Notes: generated from the sequence alone by a model not told the origin. 64,000 bases of DNA from Betaproteobacteria bacterium (GCA_029863175.1 JAOTVX010000005.1:68029-132028); one strand, 5' to 3'. Positions 32,611 through 42,977 are shown, counted from the first letter of the stretch. Translations and numbers: made by a program.

Positions 32611-35286
32611 ATGCACCCGGATCTCGCGCAGCGGATCGAACCCGGGTGCGTGGTCGTCACCCCCAACCGCCGGCTCGCCGCGTACCTCAAGCGCGAGTAC
32701 GACGCGCGGCAAGTCAAGGCCGGAAAATCGGTCTGGCCCACCGCCGACATCCTGCCGTTTTCGGCCTTCGTCGAGCGCGCCTACGGGGACGCGCTCTATT
32801 CCAGCCATGCCGCCGGGTTCCCGATCCTGCTTTCCCCCGCCCAGGAGCAGGCGCTCTGGGAAAGCATCATCCGCGATTCGGAGATGGGCAAGGCACTGCT
32901 CGCCGTCCCGGAGACGGCCGCGCTCGCGCGTAAAGCGTGGCAGCTCGCGCACGCATGGCGTCTCATGCCCCGGCTCGGCGAGTTTCCCCTCAATGAGGAC
33001 GGCAGGGCGTTTCAGCAATGGGCGCGGCGCTACGAGAGCATTACCCGGCGCGAGCGACACACGGACAGCGCGCGCCTTGCCGACGTGACCTCATCGTTGC
33101 TCACGCGGGCGGAGATCAGAAAACCGAAGGCCCTCTTCCATTATGGTTTCGATCTCGTCATGTTGCAGCAAGCGGCGTTGTTTGAGGCGCTGGCGGCAGC
33201 CGGGTGCGAAGTCATCAGCACCGGGCCGGAGCCGCGTAGCGGCGACCGCCGGCGCGTGGCCCATGCTGACAGCGGGGAGGAAATACGCCGTGCGGCGGCA
33301 TGGGCGCGGGCCCGTCTCGAGTCCAACGGCGCGGCGCGCATCGGTATCGTCGTGCCCGAGCTGGCCAAGCACCGCAAGGCGGTCCAGCGTATCTTCAGTG
33401 CGGTCATGGAGCCGGACTACGCGCTGCCGGGCAGCCGGCCCCCGGTGTTCCCGTTCAATATATCTCTCGGCGAGGCGCTGTCCTCGTATCCACTCGTCAA
33501 CGCTGCGTTCCTTGTGCTCGAGCTGGCAGGGCGCGAAATCGACTTTGAGCGCGCGAGCCGCTTGATCCGCTCCCCGTTCCTCGCCGGCGCCCATGTCGAG
33601 CAGGATCGGCGCGCGCGGCTGGATGCGTGGCTGAGAAAGCGCGCCGAGCCGGTCATCACGCTGGATCGCCTGCTCGCGCTGGTTGCCCATGAAGATTCGG
33701 GCTGTCCGGTCCTTGCCCAGCGCCTGTCCGCGCTTTCCGAATTTCGCAAAGCGCGCCTGTTCGGCGGGCAGCCGCCCTCCGCGTGGGCGAGGGGGATCTC
33801 CGAGGCGCTGGCCCTCGTCGGCTTTCCCGGAGAGCGCAGCCTCGATTCAAACGAATTCCAGACTCTGGCGAAATGGCACGAGGCCGTCGCCGACCTCGCC
33901 GCGCTCGACCTAGTCCTCTTGCGAACCGGATATACCGATGCGGTGTCGCAACTGCGGCGGACGGCGGCGGACGCGCTGTTCTTGCCGGAGACGCCCGAGG
34001 TGCCGATTCAGATTCTCGGCGAGCTCGAAGCCACTGGCATGGAATTCGATCACCTGTGGGTGATGGGTTTGTCGGATGACGCGTGGCCGCACGGCCCACG
34101 CCCGAACGCGTTCCTGCCCGTCGAATTGCAGCGCGCGGCCGGAATACCGCAGGGATCGGCCGCCGAGTCGCTCGAGCTCGCGCGCCGGCTTACGGGGGAA
34201 TGGCTGTCCTGCGCCGGAGAAGTGGTATTGAGCTACCCGCTGCGTGAGGATGACCGCGAGTTCAAACCGAGCCCGCTCATCGTCACCGTGCCCGAACAGC
34301 CGCTGCCGCTGCCCGTTTACGCGAGCTATCGCGACGCGGTCCATGGCTTACGCAAGCTCGAGCGTGGCGAGGATGCCAGGGCGCCGGCGCTGGGCGCGGT
34401 GCCGACGGTGGGCGGCGGCACGGTGGTTATCCGCGATCACGCGGCGTGCCCGTTCCGCGCGCTTGCGCGGCACCGGCTGGGCGCGGAAAGCCTGGAGGCT
34501 CCGCACGCCGGGCTCGACGCGATGGAGCGTGGCACGTTGGTGCACCGCGTGTTGGCACAGGCGTGGGCGCAGTTGAAAACCAGAAGCGCGCTCGATAAGA
34601 CAGCGGAGGCCGACATCTGCGCACTGCTCGCGCGGGCGGCGGAGGAGGCGGTCGCGCGTATCAGGCGCGAGCGCCCGACCGTGTTGTCGGGACGCTTCGC
34701 GGAAATCGAGAAGCAACGCCTCGCGCGGCGCGCGCGCGCGTGGCTCGAAGTGGAGAAGCAGCGGGGCGGCTTCACGGTCCTCGCAACCGAGGACAAGCGC
34801 CGCATCGAGATCGGCGGGCTTGCCTTGAACGCGCGCCTCGACCGCGTGGACCAGACCGACGACGGGCGTCGCGTCGTAATCGACTACAAGACCGGCGCGG
34901 CGTCACCCGGAGCCATGCTCGGCGAGCGGCCGGACGAGCCGCAGCTGCCGCTTTACGTGGTCGGTGCCGAACCGGATGTGGCGGCGGTGGCGTTTGCGCA
35001 GGTGAAGGCGGGCGAGATGCGCTTTGCCGCGCTCGCGCGTGACGACGACCTGCTGCCCGATACCAAGGCCTACTCCGAAACGCGCTACCGTGACCGCTAC
35101 GGCTCGTGGCAGGAAATGCTTGTCGCCTGGCGCGCCGACCTGGCGAGCCTGGCCTCCGGATTTGCGGCAGGGGATGCCAGGGTCGATCCGAAGCACTATC
35201 CAGAAACGTGCCGTTATTGCGACGTGAAGCCCTTCTGCCGCGTCTACGAGCGGCTTGAGAACGCGCTCGACGAGGAAGCGGAATGA
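32611..35286 (+). CDS. AddB-like nuclease of recombination pair
   Basis: An 891-residue protein of the betaproteobacterial group called probable DNA repair protein (AddB-like). The N-terminal half is a helicase-like fold without a working Walker A (VVVTPNRRLAAYLKREYDAR in its place). The C-terminal half is a PD-(D/E)XK nuclease: His in ERGTLVHRVLAQAW near residue 648, Asp in NARLDRVDQT near 749 and VIDYKTGA near 760. Four cysteines (ACPFRAL, and ETCRYCDVKPFC at the end) match the iron-sulfur staple of AddB. The helicase gene overlaps its stop (ATGA). Together they should process DNA double-strand ends for RecA. Confidence 0.85.
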   Translation: MHPDLAQRIEPGCVVVTPNRRLAAYLKREYDARQVKAGKSVWPTADILPFSAFVERAYGDALYSSHAAGFPILLSPAQEQALWESIIRDSEMGKALLAVPETAALARKAWQLAHAWRLMPRLGEFPLNEDGRAFQQWARRYESITRRERHTDSARLADVTSSLLTRAEIRKPKALFHYGFDLVMLQQAALFEALAAAGCEVISTGPEPRSGDRRRVAHADSGEEIRRAAAWARARLESNGAARIGIVVPELAKHRKAVQRIFSAVMEPDYALPGSRPPVFPFNISLGEALSSYPLVNAAFLVLELAGREIDFERASRLIRSPFLAGAHVEQDRRARLDAWLRKRAEPVITLDRLLALVAHEDSGCPVLAQRLSALSEFRKARLFGGQPPSAWARGISEALALVGFPGERSLDSNEFQTLAKWHEAVADLAALDLVLLRTGYTDAVSQLRRTAADALFLPETPEVPIQILGELEATGMEFDHLWVMGLSDDAWPHGPRPNAFLPVELQRAAGIPQGSAAESLELARRLTGEWLSCAGEVVLSYPLREDDREFKPSPLIVTVPEQPLPLPVYASYRDAVHGLRKLERGEDARAPALGAVPTVGGGTVVIRDHAACPFRALARHRLGAESLEAPHAGLDAMERGTLVHRVLAQAWAQLKTRSALDKTAEADICALLARAAEEAVARIRRERPTVLSGRFAEIEKQRLARRARAWLEVEKQRGGFTVLATEDKRRIEIGGLALNARLDRVDQTDDGRRVVIDYKTGAASPGAMLGERPDEPQLPLYVVGAEPDVAAVAFAQVKAGEMRFAALARDDDLLPDTKAYSETRYRDRYGSWQEMLVAWRADLASLASGFAAGDARVDPKHYPETCRYCDVKPFCRVYERLENALDEEAE

Positions 35287-38200
35287 ACGCAGCGGCCGAG
35301 TCCGATCTCGATGCGCGCCGCAGCGCGCTCGACCCCGCGCGCTCGTTCATCGTGCAGGCCCCGGCGGGCTCGGGCAAGACGGAGCTCCTGATCCAGCGTT
35401 ACCTGCGGTTGCTGGCGCGCGTCGATCATCCCGAGGAGATCGTCGCGATCACGTTTACCCGCAAGGCGGCCGGCGAAATGCGCGAGCGCGTGCTAAGGGC
35501 CTTTGACGACGCGCGGGCCGGCAAAGCGCCCGCGAGCGACCACGAGAAAACGACGCTCGCGCTCGCGGCCGAAGCGCTCGCCCGCGATTCGGAGGCCCGG
35601 TGGGGCGTCACCGAGAACCCGGTGCGGCTGCGTATCCAGACCATCGACTCGTTGTGCTCGGCGCTCACGCGCCAGATGCCGATGCTGTCGCGGTTCGGCT
35701 CGCAGCCGGACAGCATCGAGGACGCATCCGAACTGTATCTCGACGCGGCGCGCGCGACCGTCGAGCTCGTCGAGGGCGACGAAGCCGTCGCGCAGGACAT
35801 CGAGCGGCTGCTCGCGCATCTCGACAATGATGCCGGGCACATCGAGACGCTGCTCGCCGACATGCTGAGGCGCCGCGATCACTGGCTGCGCCACGTGCAC
35901 GGCAAGGAGCGCGCGGAATTGGAGGCGGCGCTGCAGAACATGAGGCGCAACGCGCTCGAACGCGTGCGCGAACGGCTGCCGGCGGAAGCGCGGGTGGAGT
36001 GGACGTTGCTGGCCGACTATGTCCTCGGCAACCTCGGTCACGGGAAATTCACGGACAGCATCGAGGGCTGGACCCCGCTTGCCCGCGGTTTTCTGACCGG
36101 CAATGGCGATTGGCGGCAGAGGCTCACGAAGAATGAAGGGTTCCCCGCCGGAAAGCCGGCGCAGCCCTGGAAGGACCGCGCGCTGGCACTGTTTCAAGCG
36201 CTCAACTCACACGACAGCTTCCTCGCCGCTCTGGCCGACATGCGCAAGCTTCCCCCGGAAAAATACAGTGAAGAGCAGTGGGAAGTGCTCGGCGCCATCA
36301 TGCGGCTGCTGCCGCGAGCAGCCGCTCAGTTGAAGCTCGTGTTCCAGGCGCGCGGCTGTGTCGATTTCACCGAGGTTGCGCAGGGCGCGCTGCTGGCGCT
36401 GGGCGGCGTGGAAGCGCCGAGCGACCTCGCGCTCGCGCTCGATTACCGGATACGCCACCTGTTGGTCGACGAGTTCCAGGACACCTCAATCAGCCAGTAC
36501 GAGTTGATCGCGAAGCTCACCGCCGGATGGGATCCCGGGGACGGGCGCACCGTGTTCGCGGTCGGCGACCCGATGCAGTCGATCTATCGCTTCCGCGAGG
36601 CTGAGGTCGGGCTATTTTTGCGCGCGCGCGCCGCGGGCATCGCTGGCGTCGAGGTGAATGCGATCAGCCTTTCAGCCAATTTCCGCTCGCAGGCGGGCAT
36701 CGTCGAGTGGGTCAACGATACGTTCGCGCGGGTAATGCCGGAGCGGGAGGACGTCGCCATCGCCTCGGTGCCGTACACGGCGTCGGTTGCAACGCGCGCG
36801 GCGTTGCCCGAGGCGGCGGTCAGCGTGTACCCGTTCTTCAATAACGATCGCGTGGCGGAAGCGGCAAGCGTGGTCGAGATCGTCTCCCAGGCGCGGCGCG
36901 AGAACGCGGATGCGGACATCGCGATCTTGGTGCGCAACCGCGGCCACCTGAGTGAGATCGTGCCGCAGCTCAAGGACGCGGGGCTGCGCTTCCGTGCGAT
37001 CGAGATCGAGCCGCTCGGCCACCGCCCCGTCGTGCAGGACCTGCTGGCACTGACGCGGGCGCTCTCGCACCCGGCCGACCGGCTGGCCTGGCTCGCGATT
37101 CTGCGCGCGCCGTGGTGCGGGTTGACGCTCGCCGATCTCAGTGCGCTGGCCGGCGGCGACGTGAAGCGCACGGTATGGGAGCTGATGAACGACGGCGCTC
37201 GCGTCGCGGCGTTGTGCGCCGATGGCCGCGCTCGGTTGCAACGGGTGCATGCCGTATTGCAGGCGGGCCTGGATGACCGCTGCCGCGGCTCGCTGCGCGG
37301 CCGCACGGCCGGGGTCTGGTTCGCGCTCTCCGGCCCCGCCTGCGTCGAGGACGCGACCGATCTCGAGGACGCCGAGATCTACTTTGACTATCTCGAATCG
37401 CATGAAGAAGCGGGTGAGATTGCTGATCCCGTGGCGTTCGAGGAAGGGATCGCCGATCTCTACGCGTTGCCGGACCTGCAGGCGGACGAGCGGCTCCAGA
37501 TCATGACCATACACAAGGCGAAGGGCCTTCAATTCGACACGGTGATCGTGCCTGGCCTGGGTCGTGCGCCGCGTGGCGACGAAAGCAGATTGTTCCTGTG
37601 GATGGAGCAGCCGAGCAGGAACGGGGACGGCGCCGCCGACTTGCTGCTCGCGCCGATCCACGAGACCGGCGCGGACGACGATCCAATCTACCGCTGGCTG
37701 CGGACGCTCGAGGCCGAGAAAGAACGTCTCGAAAGCGGCCGTCTGCTCTATGTTGCCGCCACGCGCGCGAGGCAGCGGCTGCACCTGCTCGGCGATGCGC
37801 GCCTGGTTGTCGGCGATGACGGCGTGCCCGGCGTGAAGGCGCCGGGCGAGAGAACGCTCCTCAACCAGCTCTGGCCGATGGTCGAGCCGGTCTATGCCGA
37901 GGCGGCGCGGCGCGTGGCTGAATCTTCGCCGCCCCCGGCGGCGGAGGGCGCTGCAGGAAATGATATCGATCAATCCCTGCGCCGCATCGCTTCCGGCTGG
38001 CAACCGCCTTCTCCACCGGCGCGTGTCGAGTGGGCGCCGCCCCGGGATCGGGTGCGCGCCCGGGACCAAATCGAGTTCTCGTGGGTAGGCGAGACCGCAC
38101 GGCACATCGGCAGCGTCGTGCATCGCTGGCTGCAGCGGATCGCCGCCGACGGCCTTGCGAGCTGGGACGCGGCCCGGGTCAATGCGCTGCGGAAAACGTT

Positions 38201-38612
38201 CAGGGACGAGCTGGTCGTGTGCGGCTTACAGACCGGCGCGGTGGAAGTTGCAAGCGAGCGCGTGGCGGCGACGCTTGCGCAAACGCTGGCGGACCTGCGC
38301 GGGCGCTGGGTGCTAGGCGCGCATGCGCACGCGCAATCGGAACTGCGGCTCACCGGAGCGGCCGCCGGCGAGGTCGTGAGCGTTGTGATCGACCGTACCT
38401 TCGTGGATGAGAGCGGCACGCGCTGGATCGTGGACTACAAGACCGGCGTGCACGAAGGCGCCGATGTCGAAGCCTTCCTCGACCGGGAACGGGAGCGCTA
38501 CCGGCCGCAACTTGAGCGCTATGCGATGCTCATGCGCGGCCTAGGCGACCGCCCGATCCGTCTCGGGCTCTATTTCCCGCTGCTGGGCGGCTGGCGCGAG
38601 TGGGAAGGATAA
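35283..38612 (+). CDS. AddA-like UvrD-family helicase/nuclease
   Basis: An 1109-residue superfamily 1 helicase. Motif I is APAGSGKTELLIQRYLRLLA near residue 26, motif Ia ITFTRKAAGEMRER, motif II LLVDEFQDTSISQYE near 395, motif III GDPMQSIYRFREA, motif V IMTIHKAKGLQFDTVIVPGL near 745 and motif VI YVAATRARQRL. The C-terminus carries a second PD-(D/E)XK nuclease (SVVHRWLQRIA, then VIDRTFVDE and WIVDYKTGVHEG), as in AddA. Coupled by 4-nt overlap to the AddB-like gene, it should unwind and degrade broken ends. No RecC- or RecD-like gene is present. Confidence 0.9.
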   Translation: MNAAAESDLDARRSALDPARSFIVQAPAGSGKTELLIQRYLRLLARVDHPEEIVAITFTRKAAGEMRERVLRAFDDARAGKAPASDHEKTTLALAAEALARDSEARWGVTENPVRLRIQTIDSLCSALTRQMPMLSRFGSQPDSIEDASELYLDAARATVELVEGDEAVAQDIERLLAHLDNDAGHIETLLADMLRRRDHWLRHVHGKERAELEAALQNMRRNALERVRERLPAEARVEWTLLADYVLGNLGHGKFTDSIEGWTPLARGFLTGNGDWRQRLTKNEGFPAGKPAQPWKDRALALFQALNSHDSFLAALADMRKLPPEKYSEEQWEVLGAIMRLLPRAAAQLKLVFQARGCVDFTEVAQGALLALGGVEAPSDLALALDYRIRHLLVDEFQDTSISQYELIAKLTAGWDPGDGRTVFAVGDPMQSIYRFREAEVGLFLRARAAGIAGVEVNAISLSANFRSQAGIVEWVNDTFARVMPEREDVAIASVPYTASVATRAALPEAAVSVYPFFNNDRVAEAASVVEIVSQARRENADADIAILVRNRGHLSEIVPQLKDAGLRFRAIEIEPLGHRPVVQDLLALTRALSHPADRLAWLAILRAPWCGLTLADLSALAGGDVKRTVWELMNDGARVAALCADGRARLQRVHAVLQAGLDDRCRGSLRGRTAGVWFALSGPACVEDATDLEDAEIYFDYLESHEEAGEIADPVAFEEGIADLYALPDLQADERLQIMTIHKAKGLQFDTVIVPGLGRAPRGDESRLFLWMEQPSRNGDGAADLLLAPIHETGADDDPIYRWLRTLEAEKERLESGRLLYVAATRARQRLHLLGDARLVVGDDGVPGVKAPGERTLLNQLWPMVEPVYAEAARRVAESSPPPAAEGAAGNDIDQSLRRIASGWQPPSPPARVEWAPPRDRVRARDQIEFSWVGETARHIGSVVHRWLQRIAADGLASWDAARVNALRKTFRDELVVCGLQTGAVEVASERVAATLAQTLADLRGRWVLGAHAHAQSELRLTGAAAGEVVSVVIDRTFVDESGTRWIVDYKTGVHEGADVEAFLDRERERYRPQLERYAMLMRGLGDRPIRLGLYFPLLGGWREWEG

Positions 38613-38746
38613 GGCGGAAGGCAGAAAGCAGAAAGAAGTCAAACTACTCATCTGGCGTAGCTCTGACTTAATTCGACAGACAGCGAACGAAGCTGAACAT
38701 CTGGAAACGACCCAAAGTTATGCCAGGGGTTCGGCTCCACAACGGC

Positions 38747-39724
38747 TCAATTTATTGGTTTCAGTCCGAGCTCCTTGATCAGTTTCGCCCACTTGGCCGT
38801 CTCGGCGCGCAATAACGCTTCGAACTCCTCCGGTGAACTCGCCACGGGCTCGTTTCCCAAAATCCGCAGCTTCTCCTTCGCCTCCGGGCTAAACAGGCCG
38901 CGCTTCGTCTCAATAGACAGCCGGCGTATGATATCAGCCGGCGTTCCGGCCGGTGCATAGAAGCCGTACCAGCCATTCACGACGAAACCGGGAACGCCCG
39001 CTTCGCTGATTCTAGGCAACTTTGGGAACGCCGGGGCCCGCTTCGCCCCGGTCACGCCCAAGGCGCGGACCCGGCCAGCTTTCACATGGGGGCCCACCGA
39101 GTTGGTGCTGCCGATGGTGCAATCGATCTCGCCGGCAATGACCGCGGTAATAGAGGCAGCCGAACCTTTGAACGGTACATGCACCCACTTGATGCCAGCC
39201 ATCGCCGAGAAAAGTTCGACTGTGAGATGATTGCCGCCGCCGGTGCCCGAGGAACCGTAGTTGAGTACGCCCGGCCGGGCCTTGGCCAGCGCGATAAGCT
39301 CCTTGACCGTTTTCACCGGCACCGAGCGGTGGCAAGCGAGAATATAATTTGCGTGAGCAAGATCCGAGATCAAGATAAAGTCCTTGAACGGATCGTATTT
39401 CAATTTGGAGCGCATGGTGGGGTTGATGGACATTTCGAACGCCGACACCAAAAACGTGTAGCCGTTTGGCGCCGCATGTGCTGCAAGCTCGGCGCCGATA
39501 GTGCCGGCAGCCCCCGTTCTGTTATCGACCACGAACTTGCTGGCAATGTTTTTATTGAATTGTTCGGCAAGAACGCGCGCTACGGTGTCGGCGCCGCCAC
39601 CCGGCGCAAACGGTACAATTATGCGCACCGTTCGCTCAGGCCAGGTCTGTGCCCCAGCAGGTGCAGCGAGTATGCAGGCAGCCGCCATCGCCAGCGCACG
39701 CGCGATTCCGAGTTCGGATTTCAT
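38747..39724 (-). CDS. Bug-family solute-binding protein (1)
   Basis: A 325-residue periplasmic binding protein of the Bug/TctC family, receptors for tripartite tricarboxylate-type uptake. Signal peptide to about residue 35 (MKSELGIARALAMAAACILA, cleavage after AGA), then TWPERTVRIIVPFAPGGGAD, the Bug ligand-loop signature, and the GSSGTGGGNHLTVELF loop near 165. No TctA or TctB permease is adjacent, which is usual for the large Bug families. GGAGGAAAAT precedes ATG 39724. The TauD-type gene lies upstream on the same strand, about 170 bp away, so the two may belong to one substrate pathway. Confidence 0.9.
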   Translation of the reverse strand: MKSELGIARALAMAAACILAAPAGAQTWPERTVRIIVPFAPGGGADTVARVLAEQFNKNIASKFVVDNRTGAAGTIGAELAAHAAPNGYTFLVSAFEMSINPTMRSKLKYDPFKDFILISDLAHANYILACHRSVPVKTVKELIALAKARPGVLNYGSSGTGGGNHLTVELFSAMAGIKWVHVPFKGSAASITAVIAGEIDCTIGSTNSVGPHVKAGRVRALGVTGAKRAPAFPKLPRISEAGVPGFVVNGWYGFYAPAGTPADIIRRLSIETKRGLFSPEAKEKLRILGNEPVASSPEEFEALLRAETAKWAKLIKELGLKPIN

Positions 39725-39893
39725 ATTTTCCTCCGTCGATGGTGAATTTCTAATCGCGCCAGCAGATGCCCATTGAGCTCTGGTGCGCCTATGGAAAACT
39801 AGTCCAGATTCACGAAAACGCAGCAATACTCTACAACAACCGACAGCAAGTGTTTATAGGGAAAAACATACCAAGAGTAGCTGCCAGCACTCA

Positions 39894-40868
39894 TCACCTG
39901 GGGGCAACCACCGGTTCCCCCTTGATAGTCGTGCGATGCATGATGCGCCGCTGGGCGTGATCGATCTCCGTGCGGTAGTGCATGCAGCAACGGTTGTCCC
40001 ACAGCACGATATCGCCGACCCGCCAGATATGCGTCCACGCATATTTGGGCTGCGTTGCGTGTGCCCAGAGCTTGTCCAGCAATGTTTCGCTCTCTTCGTT
40101 CGGCAGACCGATGATGTAGTTCGAGGGCCAGACGCGCCGGCGGCCGAGGTAAAGCGCGCGTTTCCCCGTCACCGGGTGGACGCGAACCAGCGGATGCTTC
40201 GGCCCCGGCACTTCCTCCGGCCGGGTGGGCAGTGTCACTCCGGGCCGCAGTACGCCGGCACTGTTGCGCGTCGCATCGTGCACCTGATATTTGCCTTCGA
40301 TTGCGCGCTTGAGCTCGGCAGGAAGCTCGTCGTACGCAAGGTACTGGTTGTTGAACGAGGTGTCGCCGCCGCCGTTGGTCGGCACTTCGAGCGAGTACAG
40401 CATGCTCCCGGCGGGCGGGACCTCCACGTAGGAATTGTCGCTGTGCCACACGACCTCGAGACTGCCCAGGCCCGAGTTCTCGCGCACCGGGTTGCCGTGC
40501 TTATCGACGTTGGCAATGATGCTGACGCTCGCATGCCGCGACAGCGTGTGTGCGTTGTCGACTTTCGTGCCGACGTCCAGATAGTATTTGCGCGCGGCGG
40601 CCTCGTGCGGTGGGCCGAAAATGCCCGAGGTGGCGAGCAGCTGCTCATCGTCGATATGTTGGTCGCGAAAGAGCAGCACCATGTGATCGGCCCACGCTTT
40701 GCGCAACGCTTCCTTCACCTCTTCCGGTACGGGCCGCGAGAGATCGAGGCCGCGTATCTCCGCGCCGAGCGCGGCACCGGTCGGGATGACGTCAAGAGTA
40801 TCCAGCGTGTTGAGGCGCTCACGCGAGGAAGCGCGAGCGGCCGCGGTATCGGTGTTCAACATTTTCAT
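39894..40868 (-). CDS. TauD/TfdA-family dioxygenase
   Basis: A 324-residue Fe(II)/2-oxoglutarate-dependent oxygenase. Iron ligands are His142 and Asp144 in VVWHSDNSY, and a distal His near 300 in WDNRCCMHYRTEID; the 2-oxoglutarate Arg is in HAQRRIMHRTTIKG. The start of the domain, PTGAALGAEIRGLDLSRPV, is typical of TauD, TfdA and related enzymes that oxidise taurine, sulfonates or aryloxyalkanoates. Substrate unknown. Two in-frame ATGs six bases apart (40868, 40862) are possible. Between Bug and SDR genes on the same strand it looks like part of a catabolic operon. Confidence 0.9.
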   Translation of the reverse strand: MKMLNTDTAAARASSRERLNTLDTLDVIPTGAALGAEIRGLDLSRPVPEEVKEALRKAWADHMVLLFRDQHIDDEQLLATSGIFGPPHEAAARKYYLDVGTKVDNAHTLSRHASVSIIANVDKHGNPVRENSGLGSLEVVWHSDNSYVEVPPAGSMLYSLEVPTNGGGDTSFNNQYLAYDELPAELKRAIEGKYQVHDATRNSAGVLRPGVTLPTRPEEVPGPKHPLVRVHPVTGKRALYLGRRRVWPSNYIIGLPNEESETLLDKLWAHATQPKYAWTHIWRVGDIVLWDNRCCMHYRTEIDHAQRRIMHRTTIKGEPVVAPR

Positions 40869-40929
40869 TCAGTGTGTCCTTTGCGCAAGTGATTCTCTTC
40901 CTGTGCGTGTCGAGCGTATCACAACTTTT

Positions 40930-41675
40930 TTAATGAACGACATAGCCGCCGTCGACCACCAGTGCGTGTCCTGCCACGTAGGCCGCGTCTTTCGAGACCA
41001 GGAAAGCCACCACTCCGGCCACCTCCTCGACGGTCCCGAATCGCCCGATCGGGACGTCGCGCGCGCGCTGCTCGAGTTCGCCCGGGTTGCGGCCCGCGAG
41101 GAAGCCTTCGGTGGAGATCGGGCCGGGGCACACGGCGTTGACGTGGATGTTCTTGGCGGAGAGCTCGAGCGCCATCGAGCGCGTCAGCTGGATGAGCCCC
41201 GCCTTCGTAAGGTTGTAGACCGCGCCGTAGCGCGAGGCGACGATACCGAGCTGGCTAGCCATGTGGATCACGTGACCGCCGCCCTGCGCAAGCATGATGG
41301 CACCACCGCCTGGCTCGCAAAAAACGGCGCGCGCAGATTCACAGTGACGAGCCGGTCGAACTCCTCGTGTGAAAACTCACCGAAGGCCTTGCGTACGCGC
41401 AGGCCCGCGTTGTTCACCAGGATGTCAATGCGCTTCATCCGCTGGTGGCAGGCGGCGATCATCTTCTCGGGTTCGTCGAGGCGCGTGAGATCGTGGATGC
41501 CCCACGCGGGGTCCGGCGCGCCGGCCTTGCGGCAGGTGGCGGCGGTTTCCTCGAGCTCGGCCTCGGTACCGTCGGCCGCAAGGTAGATCGCGGCGCCTTC
41601 GGAGGCAAGCCGCAGGGCGACTGCGCGGCCGATGCCGCGCGAGGCGCCCGTGACTGCCGCTCCGGCGAGCCCCCT
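40930..41675 (-). pseudogene. Frameshifted SDR gene
   Basis: Two minus-strand frames together encode one short-chain dehydrogenase. Frame A (41675 to about 41297) has AVTGASRGIGRAVALRLAS and RIDILVNNAGLRVRK up to PFFASQAV; frame B (41295 to 40930) resumes with GGGHVIHMASQLGIVA, YNLTKAG and the C-terminus GHALVVDGGYVVH. One missing base near 41296 would join them. A stop (41676-41678) lies nine codons before the TGASRG motif and no start codon is found between, so the 5' end is damaged too. The active-site YxxxK is YNLTK. Inactive unless the frameshift is a sequencing error. Confidence 0.75.
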
Positions 41676-41727
41676 CTACCCGCCGTGCGGGAAGAAGGGA
41701 CTGCCCGCGGATTCAATGAAGCGCGGC

Positions 41728-42702
41728 TTAGTTGACCGTCAAGCCGGAGTCGCGGATGACCTTGCCCCAGGACTTCACTTCATCCAGCACGTGCTGCTTG
41801 AACTGGGCCTGGGTGAAGGTGGATGACTCTGCCGCGTTCTGCGTGAGCACGGCCTTGAAACGCGGGTTCTGTGTCGCCTTCATGACCTCATTGTGCAGCC
41901 GCGCCGTGATCTGCTTGGGCACGCGCGCCGGCGAGAAGAATCCGGTGTTACAGCCCATCACGAATCCGGGGATGACTTCCGCGACCGCCGGGACATCGGG
42001 CCACAGCGGCGAGCGCTTGGGCAGCGTGATGCCGAGGAGCTTCAACCGCTTGGCCTTGATGTGGGGGATGGCAGCGGAAATGCACGAGAAGTACGCCTGC
42101 GCCTCCCCCGAGACCATCGCCGCGGTGGCCGGGCTGCCGCCCTTGTAGGGCACGAGCAGAGCCTGGATGCCGGTCTCGATCTTGAAGCGCTCGTAGGTGA
42201 GGTGCGTGATCGAGCCCGGGCCCGAGGACGCGAACGGCAGCTTGCCGGGGTTTGCCTTCGCGTACTTGATGAGCTCCTGGATCGAGTTCACGGGGAGCTT
42301 GGGATAGACCACGAGCACGGTCGGCGAGCGCGACGGCAGCGCGATTGGCTCGATGGCCTTCACCGGATCGTAGTTCAGCGTTTTCTTGTGCAGCGTCGCG
42401 CTGATCGCCATGCTCGGCACGTCGGTCATGAGGAGCGTGTAGCCATCCGGGTTCGCATGTGCGGCGATTCCAACACCGAGCGTGCCGGCGGCGCCGGGAC
42501 GGTTGTCCGCGACGATCTGCTGGCCAAGCGAAGCGGAAAGGATCTGGCCGAGCGTGCGCGAGATGACGTCGGTGATGCCGCCGGGGGGCCAGGGAACGAT
42601 GAGACGCATGGGGCGCGTCGGATATTGCTGTGCGCTTGCCGGCACGAAAACGGGCAATAAAACGATCGCGAGCAGCAGGCTTGCAGCTTTAGCGGCTTTC
42701 AT
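41728..42702 (-). CDS. Bug-family solute-binding protein (2)
   Basis: A 324-residue Bug receptor: signal peptide ending PASA near 25, then QQYPTRPMRLIVPWPPGGITDVI with the family PGGxxD loop, and ASSGPGSITHLTYE near 163. ATG 42702 is chosen over ATG 42708 because AGGAGG is 7 nt away from the former and 1 nt from the latter. It differs clearly from the first Bug protein, so it probably binds another carboxylate. It precedes the broken SDR gene on the same strand and is divergent from an intact SDR gene. Confidence 0.9.
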   Translation of the reverse strand: MKAAKAASLLLAIVLLPVFVPASAQQYPTRPMRLIVPWPPGGITDVISRTLGQILSASLGQQIVADNRPGAAGTLGVGIAAHANPDGYTLLMTDVPSMAISATLHKKTLNYDPVKAIEPIALPSRSPTVLVVYPKLPVNSIQELIKYAKANPGKLPFASSGPGSITHLTYERFKIETGIQALLVPYKGGSPATAAMVSGEAQAYFSCISAAIPHIKAKRLKLLGITLPKRSPLWPDVPAVAEVIPGFVMGCNTGFFSPARVPKQITARLHNEVMKATQNPRFKAVLTQNAAESSTFTQAQFKQHVLDEVKSWGKVIRDSGLTVN

Positions 42703-42977
42703 GGTCATACCTCCTGATTTGCGGTGTCGGGGTGCGGCCTTTCGTGACCGCGTCTTCCTGTGCTGGTTCGATCGGCGCAGTCATCGGCTGCCCGACGCGC
42801 TCTCTTGCGGAAGCCACACATGTTCGGCGTACGAAAGCGGAAACCATGTTAGAACTCCGCCAGATTGCATGTCAACAAGATCAACAGCGATGTGCCCGTC
42901 CGTGATCCCGCCCTCTGACATGGCCCGCGTTATACTGAACGGCCCTGAACGAATTTTCCGCGAGAGAAGAGGAGCGC

